From Anthonomus grandis grandis (taxonomy: Eukaryota; Arthropoda; Insecta; Coleoptera; Curculionidae): 64,000 nucleotides of DNA. The notes under the pieces were generated by a model. That model saw only the letters and a program-made list of their open reading frames with translations. It did no database searches and was not told where the DNA came from. Shown one piece after another: positions 54,340-61,513 of this stretch (position 1 is its first letter; every line of letters begins with the position of its first letter). Position numbers and translations under genes: made by a program. The stretch covers positions 1,900,698-1,964,697 of the forward strand of contig NC_065564.1 of assembly GCF_022605725.1 (NCBI RefSeq). The letters are read 5' to 3'.

Positions 54340-57300
54340 TCAATATCTTCTCTTTCTATTTACAGATTTTCTTGATTTTGGTCTTAAAAGCTTTGTATTA
54401 ACGCCCTGCAACTTTTAAGACATAAACCATTGAAATTGGTACGGTAGAACTGCTTTTGGCTACAGACTTGTAAAAATCCCATACCCCAAGTCATATTTTT
54501 GTAAGTTGTTTAATATCTTCTCTTCCTATCGACAGATTTTCTTGATTTTGGTCTTAAAAGCTTTGTATTAACGCTCTGCAACTTTTAAGACATAAACCAT
54601 TAAAATTGGTACCATAGAACTGCTTTTGGCTACAGACATGTAAAAATCCCATACCCCCAAGTCATATTTTTGTAAGTTGTTCAATATCTTCTCTTTCTAT
54701 CGACAGATTTTCTTGATTTTGGTCTTAAAAGCTTTGAATTAACGCTCTGCAACTTTTAAGACATAAACCATTAAAATTGGTACGGTAGAACTGCTTTTGG
54801 CTACAGACATGTAAAAATCCCATACCCCCAAGTCATATTTTTGTAAGTTGTTCAATATCTTCTCTTCCTATCGACAGATTTTCTTGATTTTGGTCTTAAA
54901 AGCTTTGTATTAACGCCCTGCAACTTTTAAGACATAAACCATTAAAATTGGTAGCATAGAACTGCTTTTGGCGACAGACATGTAAAAATCCCATACCCCC
55001 AAGTCATATTTTTGTAAGTTGTTCAATATCTTCTCTTTCTATCCACAGATTTTCTTGATTTTGGTCTTAAAAGCTTTAAATTAACGCTCTGCAACTTTTA
55101 AGACATAAACCATTAAAATTGGTACGGTAGAACTGCTTTTGGCTACAGACTTGTAAAAATCCCATACCCCCAAGTCATATTTTTGTAAGTTGTTCAATAT
55201 CTTCTCTTTCTATCGACAGATTTTCTTGATTTTGGTCTTAAAAGCTTTGAATTAACGCTCTGCAACTTTTAAGACATAAACCATTAAAATTGGTACGGTA
55301 GAACTGCTTTTGGCTACAGACTTGTAAAAATCCCATACCCCCAAGTCATATTTTTGTAAGTTGTTCAATATCTTCTCTTTCTATCGACAGATTTTCTTGA
55401 TTTTGGTCTTAAAAGCTTTGAATTAACGCTCTGCAACTTTTAAGACATAAACCATTAAAATTGGTACGGTAGAACTGCTTTTGGCTACAGACTTGTAAAA
55501 ATCCCATACCCCCAAGTCATATTTTTGTAAGTTGTTCAATATCTTCTCTTTCTATCCACAGATTTTCTTGATTTTGGTCTTAAAAGCTTTGTATTAACGC
55601 CCTGCAACTTTTAAGACATAAACCATTAAAATTGGTAGCATAGAACTGCTTTTGGCGACAGACATGTAAAAATCCCATACCCCCAAGTCATATTTTTGTA
55701 AGTTGTTCAATATCTTCTCTTTCTATCCACAGATTTTCTTGATTTTGGTCTTAAAAGCTTTAAATTAACGCTCTGCAACTTTTAAGACATAAACCATTAA
55801 AATTGGTACGGTAGAACTGCTTTTGGCTACAGACTTGTAAAAATCCCATACCCCAAGTCATATTTTTGTAAGTTGTTCAATATCTTCTCTTCCTATCGAC
55901 AGATTTTCTTGATTTTGGTCTTAAAAGCTTTGTATTAACGCTCTGCAACTTTTAAGACATAAACCATTAAAATTGGTACCATAGAACTGCTTTTGGCTAC
56001 AGACATGTAAAAATCCCATACCCCCAAGTCATATTTTTGTAAGTTGTTCAATATCTTCTCTTTCTATCGACAGATTTTCTTGATTTTGGTCTTAAAAGCT
56101 TTGAATTAACGCTCTGCAACTTTTAAGACATAAACCATTAAAATTGGTACGGTAGAACTGCTTTTGGCTACAGACATGTAAAAATCCCATACCCCCAAGT
56201 CATATTTTTGTAAGTTGTTCAATATCTTCTCTTTCTATCCACAGATTTTCTTGATTTTGGTCTTAAAAGCTTTGTATTAACGCTCTGCAACTTTTAAGAC
56301 ATAAACCATTAAAATTGGTACCATAGAACTGCTTTTGGCTACAGACATGTAAAAATCCCATACCCCCAAGTCATATTTTTGTAAGTTGTTCAATATCTTC
56401 TCTTTCTATCGACAGATTTTCTTGATTTTGGTCTTAAAAGCTTTAAATTACCGCTCTGCAACTTTTAAGACATAAACCATTAAAATTGGTACGGTAGAAC
56501 TGCTTTTGGCTACAGACTTGTAAAAATCCCATACCCCAAGTCATATTTTTGTAAGTTGTTCAATATCTTCTCTTCCTATCGACAGATTTTCTTGATTTTG
56601 GTCTTAAAAGCTTTGTATTAACGCTCTGCAACTTTTAAGACATAAACCATTAAAATTGGTACCATAGAACTGCTTTTGGCTACAGACATGTAAAAATCCC
56701 ATACCCCCAAGTCATATTTTTGTAAGTTGTTCAATATCTTCTCTTTCTATCGACAGATTTTCTTGATTTTGGTCTTAAAAGCTTTGAATTAACGCTCTGC
56801 AACTTTTAAGACATAAACCATTAAAATTGGTACGGTAGAACTGCTTTTGGCTACAGACATGTAAAAATCCCATACCCCCAAGTCATATTTTTGTAAGTTG
56901 TTCAATATCTTCTCTTTCTATCCACAGATTTTCTTGATTTTGGTCATAAAAGCTTTAAATTAACGCTCTGCAACTTTTAAGACATAAACCATTAAAATTG
57001 GTACGGTAGAACTGCTTTTGGCTACAGACTTGTAAAAATCCCATACCCCAAGTCATATTTTTGTAAGTTGTTCAATATCTTCTCTTCCTATCGACAGATT
57101 TTCTTGATTTTGGTCTTAGAAGCTTTGTATTAACGCCCTGCAACTTTTAAGACATAAACCATTAAAATTGGTAGCATAGAACTGCTTTTGGCGACAGACA
57201 TGTAAAAATCCCATACCCCCAAGTCATATTTTTGTAAGTTGTTCAATATCTTCTCTTTCTATCCACAGATTTTCTTGATTTTGGTCTTAAAAGCTTTAAA

Positions 57301-58304
57301 TTAACGCTCTGCAACTTTTAAGACATAAACCATTAAAATTGGTACGGTAGAACTGCTTTTGGCTACAGACTTGTAAAAATCCCATACCCCAAGTCATATT
57401 TTTGTAAGTTGTTCAATATCTTCTCTTCCTATCGACAGATTTTCTTGATTTTGGTCTTAGAAGCTTTGTATTAACGCCCTGCAACTTTTAAGACATAAAC
57501 CATTAAAATTGGTAGCATAGAACTGCTTTTGGCGACAGACATGTAAAAATCCCATACCCCCAAGTCATATTTTTGTAAGTTGTTCAATATCTTCTCTTTC
57601 TATCCACAGATTTTCTTGATTTTGGTCTTAAAAGCTTTAAATTAACGCTCTGCAACTTTTAAGACATAAACCATTAAAATTGGTACGGTAGAACTGCTTT
57701 TGGCTACAGTCTTGTAAAAATCCCATACCCCAAGTCATATTTTTGTAAGTTGTTCAATATCTTCTCTTCCTATCGACAGATTTTCTTGATTTTGGTCTTA
57801 AAAGCTTTGTATTAACGCCCTGCAACTTTTAAGACATAAACCATTAAAATTGATACCATAGAACTGCTTTTGGCGACAGACATGTAAAAATCCCATACCC
57901 CCAAGTCATATTTTTGTAAGTTGTTCAATATCTTCTCTTTCTATCCACAGATTTTCTTGATTTTGGTCTTAAAAGCTTTGAATTAACGCTCTGCAACTTT
58001 TAAGACATAAACCATTAAAATTGGTACGGTAGAACTGCTTTTGGCTACAGACTTGTAAAAATCCCATACCCCCAAGACATATTTTTGTAAGTTGTTCAAT
58101 ATCTTCTCTTCCTATCCACAGATTTTCTTGATTTTGGTCTTAAAAGCTTTGTATTAACGCCCTGCAACTTTTAAGACATAAACCATTAAAATTGGTACGG
58201 TAGAACTGCTTTTGGCTACAGACTTGTAAAAATCCCATACCCCCAAGTCATATTTCTGTAAATTGTTCAATATCTTCTCTTCTAACCATCAGATTTGCTT
58301 CATT
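54340..58304 (+). repeat. Right-edge zone of the satellite with edge-specific variants and dimers
   Basis: TTCTCTTTCTAT, where the rest of the array has TTCTCTTCCTAT, becomes common here, with TATCCACAG and AAGCTTTAAATTAACGCTC beside it. The last of these recurs near 56955, 57297 and 57639, a dimer period of 342 bp. The final monomers drift: TATTTCTGTAAATTG near 58253, then TCTAACCATCAGATTTGCTTCATT, which still aligns loosely to the monomer before similarity is lost. Divergent monomers at a border are typical of satellite edges that escape homogenisation. Confidence 0.75.
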
Positions 58305-58407
58305 CATGCACCAAAACGTGCACGAAACTCCCCTTTAACTTTCAACATAAGAATCATTAAGATCCGTGCATCAGACGCAGTCTTTTATTCAAAACATTCT
58401 TTTGCAG
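58305..58407. other. Single-copy sequence between the satellite edge and the first exon-like segment
   Basis: About 100 bp with no satellite similarity and no open frame of note. If the next segment is a real exon this is the end of its upstream intron: it finishes in a T-rich run and TTTTGCAG at 58400-58407, a good splice acceptor. Confidence 0.5.
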
Positions 58408-58647
58408 ACAGTTCAACCTAAAGCATCGCCATCGAGGACCCAAAGAAGACAAAAGAGTTAAGAGTAACCCTTTTGGAGCATAAACAAGTGAGTGTGTAAG
58501 TTATAATGTCATAATTTATTTATTTATCGCAATTTATTTATCCAGGATCGAGTACAGACGGAGACCTACAGCGAAGAAGTGAGAGGGGATACCACCAGTC
58601 TCTTTAGCCTCCTTCGATGTTTAAAATGTTATTTTATTCATAAATAA
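58408..58647 (+). CDS. Possible terminal exons of an unidentified plus-strand gene
   Basis: Exon-like DNA lies between acceptor TTTTGCAG (ending 58407) and donor GTGAGT (58488). A 58-bp AT-rich intron follows, ending TTTATCCAG at 58545. Two readings compete. One frame enters at the acceptor, reads QFNLKHRHRGPKEDKRVKSN... and stops at 58481-58483, which would put the intron in the 3' UTR. The other frame is closed by a TAA just upstream of AGCATCGCC. It reads ...EDPKKTKELRVTLLEHKQ to the donor, joins in phase 0 to DRVQTETYSEEVRGDTTS..., and stops at 58645-58647 inside an AATAAA. I recognise neither peptide. The segment starts about 100 bp from the satellite edge, so upstream exons, if any, would lie beyond the array or are lost. 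It may be a gene remnant. It converges on the minus-strand gene at 59112-59484. Confidence 0.33.
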
Positions 58648-58665
58648 ATTGCTTAAAAAAAAAAA
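58643..58665 (+). terminator. Poly(A) signal followed by an A tract
   Basis: AATAAA at 58643-58648 is followed six bases later by eleven A residues (58655-58665). This could be an ordinary cleavage signal for the exons just upstream, or the tail of an inserted cDNA. A spliced intron-like gap in the same unit argues against a simple processed copy. Confidence 0.4.
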
Positions 58666-58867
58666 CAACTGCAATCGGAATTATTTATTTAACAAAAATC
58701 TTGATTACAAAATGTCTTATCCTAAGACGACTAACAATAAAAATGGCAACTACCTTCAACTATATCACTATATAAGGGTCGGTAATGTACCGACTATTAT
58801 TCAAATACAATACAATATATCTTTCTTTTTTTGGTATAGAACTATACAATGTTTGGTCTTCTTCTCA

Positions 58868-58894
58868 GGGAGGGGGGGGGGGTTGAAGGGGGAG
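58868..58894 (+). promoter_or_regulatory. Potential G-quadruplex tract
   Basis: GGG, A, a run of eleven G, TTGAA, five G, A, GG. There are enough G triplets with short loops for an intramolecular quadruplex on the plus strand. The homopolymer length may be misread. Confidence 0.4.
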
Positions 58895-59002
58895 GCTAGG
58901 GCGGAAACAATAGAACGGCGCCTTCGCCCCAAAAGAAAACCCTTAACGCGCGAAACATGGGGAGAGAAAACATACAATAACAAACGTTTCCCCCACCATA
59001 AA

Positions 59003-59015
59003 ACGCATGATGCGT
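59003..59015. repeat. Short perfect palindrome ACGCAT-G-ATGCGT
   Basis: Two 6-bp arms around one central G. It could be a protein-binding dyad or chance; nothing beside it supports a function. Confidence 0.3.
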
Positions 59016-59111
59016 AAAAATTAACGTTATCACATATCACAGCTCTATAGAAAAAACGCTCATTGATTCATTTAAATATTATTCTACACCAACGTGATTT
59101 CGCAGTCTTCG

Positions 59112-59484
59112 TTATTGATCCACGGTTGTCGGCTCCTCCTCCTCATGCCCAGTCACTTGTCTTTTTTCCATTTCCGCCTTGAAATTCTCAATGTCCTCGG
59201 GACTAAACGGAAAAACAATGCAGGGTGGTGCAATCGATTAAATCAAGCAACAGAGGCCACACGTCCACGACCTACCTGATTTGCACGAAAAGAATACCGT
59301 TGATGACGTTGAGCATGTCCAACACTGAGCCCATAGAGGGCGGTTGGATCTGTATGGGGGGCAGCGAGGCTCCGTTCTTCCCCGTGTAGATTTCGTTCAT
59401 TTTCTTTTGGAGGACGACCGCCTGCTGCGTCAAATGTTTGAGGCACTCGGAGGACTCTTTGGTTTTCTCGTGGTGTTCGCCCAA
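59112..59484 (-). CDS. Last two exons of an unidentified gene with a probable coiled coil
   Basis: The first visible exon, 59484 down to 59276 (209 bp), encodes 69 residues: a charged, probably helical start ([18 protein letters not shown], then [17 protein letters not shown]), a linker with [11 protein letters not shown], then a hydrophobic helix [13 protein letters not shown]. Its donor is CAG|GTAGGT at 59275. The intron is 73 bp and ends TTTTTCCGTTTAG (59203). The last exon, 59202 to 59112, completes a Ser codon across the junction, continues [15 protein letters not shown], has an acidic run [11 protein letters not shown], and stops with TAA at 59114-59112. Frame, phase and both splice sites agree, so this is a real C terminus. 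The upstream acceptor (TTCCAG, 59490-59485) is preceded by an A18 run and not pyrimidines; a CTAAC branch-like motif lies about 60 bp upstream. The frame also stays open upstream through a poly-Lys stretch to a TAA at 59547, so the exon start is uncertain. The family is not recognised. Confidence 0.72.
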
Positions 59485-59640
59485 CTGGAATTTCAATTGT
59501 TTTTTTTTTTTTTTTTTGTTTGCGGTTTTAGGTGCGGGTTTTGGTTAGTCAGTTGTTATAAGGGAGTGTGTTAGATCAACGGTTTCTGAGGAAAATCGAT
59601 TTTTTTTTGATTGTCATAAACGTCGTGGTTAATTAACGAA
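59485..59640. other. Spacer between the minus-strand exon and the second tandem array
   Basis: It holds an 18-base T run on the plus strand (59500-59517), then AT-rich single-copy DNA. On the minus strand ACTGACTAAC near 59544-59553 resembles a splice branch region for the exon ending at 59484. No gene is otherwise visible. Confidence 0.5.
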
Positions 59641-61401
59641 GAAGCTTTTATGGATCAGTAAAATTTTTTGAGAAAAATTGACATTTACCAGGTGTTTTAA
59701 TTTCCAAAAAACCTCATAACTTCTTTACTATTAGAGATGGAGAATTGATTCAAAAACTGACACGTGCTCCAATCATTGAAGAAACTTTTCATCATCAATA
59801 AAAATTTCTGAGAAATCAAGGGTTTTTGAGAAAAATTAACTTTTGCCAGGTGTTTCCATTTTGGCGTTTTAGGTTATGTGCAAAAAACGGCATAACTTTC
59901 TTGTATTTAAAGATGGAGAATTGATTTAAAAACTGACACGTGCTCCATTCAATAGAGAAACTTTTATGCATTTATAAAAATTTCTGAGAAATCAATAGTT
60001 GCCGAGAAAAATCAACATTTATCTTTTTGGTGCAATTTCCATGTTTCAATTTCCAAAAAACCTCATAACTTCTTTGCTATTAGAGATAGAGAATTGATTC
60101 AAAAACTGACACGTGCTTCATTTAATAGAGAAACTTTTATGTATCAATAAAAATTTCCGAGAAATCAATAGTTGCCGAGAAAAATCAACATATGTCTTTT
60201 TGGTGCAATTTCCATGTTTCAATTTCCAAAAAACCTCATAACTTCTTTGCTATTAGAGATAGAGAATTGATTCAAAAACTGACACGTGCTCCATTTAATA
60301 GAGAAACTTTTATGCTTCAATAAAAATTTCTGAGAAATCAATAGTTGCCGAGAAAAATCAACATATGTCTTTTTGGTGCAATTTCCATGTTTCAATTTCC
60401 AAAAAACCTCATAACTTCTTTGCTATAAAAATGGAGAATTGATTCAAAAACTGACACGCGCTCCAATCAATGAAGAAACTTTTTATCATCAATAAAAATT
60501 TCTGACAAATCAATGGTTTTTGAGAAAAATCGACATTTGCCAGGTGTTTCCATTTTGGTGTTTTAGGTTATGTACAAAAAACGGCATAAGTTCCTTGTCT
60601 TTGAAGATAGAGAATTGATTCAAAAACCGACACGTGCTCCATTTAATAGAGAAACTTTTATGCATCAATAAAAATTTCTGAGAAATCAATAGTTTTTGAC
60701 AAAAATCAACATATGTCTTTTTGGTGCAATTTCCATGTTTCAATTTCCAAAAAACCTCATAACTTCTTTGCTATTAGAGATAGAGAATTGATTCAAAAAC
60801 TGATACGTGCTCCATTTAATAGAGAAACTTTTATGCACCAATAAAAATTTGTGAGAAATCAATATTTTTTGAGAAAAATCAACATTTGTCAGGTGTTTCC
60901 ATTTTAGTGTTTTAGGTTATGTGCAAAAAACGGCATAACTTCCTTGTCTTTGAAGATAGAGAATTGATTCAAAAACTGACACGTGCTCCATTTAATAGAG
61001 AAACTTTTATGCGTCAATAAAAATTTCTGAGAAATCAATAGTTGCCGAGAAAAATCAACATTTATCTTTTTGCTGTAATTTTCATTTCCAAAAAACCTCA
61101 TAAGTTCTTTGCTATTAGAGATAGAGAATTGATTCAAAAACTGACACGCGCTCCAATCAATGAAGAAACTTTTCATCATCAATAAAAATTTCTGACAAAT
61201 CAATGGTTTTTGAGAAAAATCAACATTTATCTTTTTGGAGCAATTTCCATGTTTCAATTCCCAAAAAATCTCATAACTCCTTTACTATTAGAGATAAAGA
61301 ATTGATTCGGAAACTGACACGTGCTCCGTTCAATAAAGAAACTTTTATGCATCAATAAAAATTCCTGAGAAATCAATAGTTTCTAAGAAAAATCAACATA
61401 T
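59640..61401 (+). repeat. Second tandem array, about 173-bp monomer, left part (10 copies)
   Basis: A different repeat from the satellite. GAATTGATTCAAAAACTGACACG recurs in slightly varied form near 59740, 59925, 60093, 60266, 60437, 60612, 60787, 60961, 61129 and 61299, with steps of about 168-185 bp and most near 173. Each monomer then has GAGAAACTTTTATGCATCAA, AAAAATTTCTGAGAAATCAA and GAGAAAAATCAACAT. Two sub-types alternate irregularly. One reads AATTTCCAAAAAACCTCATAACTTC. The other reads GTTTTAGGTTATGTGCAAAAAACGGCATAA and follows CAGGTGTTTCCATTTT. Copies are visibly more diverged than the first array. Long antisense frames across it are by-products of the repeat. The element family is not recognised. 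Confidence 0.9.
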
Positions 61402-61513
61402 CGTCGTTGTCACTGCAATATCTGCTATGTGAATTTCTGGCCAATTTGACCTATTTGCCACATAGAAATATACGCTATGTTTTCTATAGTTCCTCGTGGA
61501 AATTAATGGTAAA
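61402..61513. other. Single-copy island inside the second array, upstream of a candidate start codon
   Basis: The repeat stops after AAATCAACATAT and unrelated AT-rich DNA follows. It could be a short promoter plus 5' UTR for the coding unit that begins at 61514. A TAG in the same frame lies upstream of that ATG, so the open frame does not simply extend in from the left. Confidence 0.45.

Larger units (their letters stand above)
1..58304 (+). repeat. Satellite DNA array, 170/171-bp monomer, about 340 head-to-tail copies
   Basis: The same unit recurs without interruption and in one orientation. The string agaactgc starts at 181, 352, 523 and 693, giving steps of 171, 171 and 170 bp. The one-base difference comes mainly from CCCC versus CCCCC before AAGTCAT. 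The unit is AT-rich with a few CpG sites (TATCGACAG, ATTAACGCC, GGCGACAG, TACGGTAG). Almost every monomer has AAGCTT within AAAAGCTTTG, so HindIII should cut the array to a ladder of about 170 bp. Many also have GGTACC. No CENP-B-box-like motif was seen, and no long open frame exists. Array size, homogeneity and near-nucleosomal period suit centromeric or pericentromeric heterochromatin, but that location is inference. The right edge is a decayed monomer: recognisable similarity ends near 58304. The left edge lies outside the window. Confidence 0.97.
58666..59111. other. Intergenic stretch between two convergent gene ends
   Basis: No credible gene is present. It holds a small inverted repeat GTCGGTA-ATG-TACCGAC (around 58778-58794), a G-rich tract at 58868-58894, and a 13-bp palindrome at 59003-59015. 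The base composition of 58,860-58,990 is clearly richer in GC than the surroundings. Part of it should be the 3' UTR of the minus-strand gene; no exact AATAAA for that gene was found close to its stop. Confidence 0.6.

Noticed and set aside
1..58304. Primate alpha satellite
   Set aside because: The 171-bp period is the only resemblance. The sequence and the absence of a CENP-B box, as well as short introns nearby, do not fit.
1..58304. CRISPR array
   Set aside because: The whole 170-bp unit is repeated without variable spacers, and no cas-like gene is present.
58649..59040. Overlapping frames on both strands (122 and 79 residues)
   Set aside because: They include translated homopolymers (A11, G11), lack conserved-looking composition and oppose each other. 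I see no evidence that they are genes.
59094..59574. Plus-strand frames opposite the minus-strand exons, and the 67-residue minus frame
   Set aside because: They are shadows of the spliced minus-strand gene in other frames.
60510..60743. Minus-strand frame of 77 residues, with near copies at 60904-61257 and 62151-62384
   Set aside because: These are antisense readings of the 173-bp repeat. They recur because the DNA recurs, and no splice or start context supports them.
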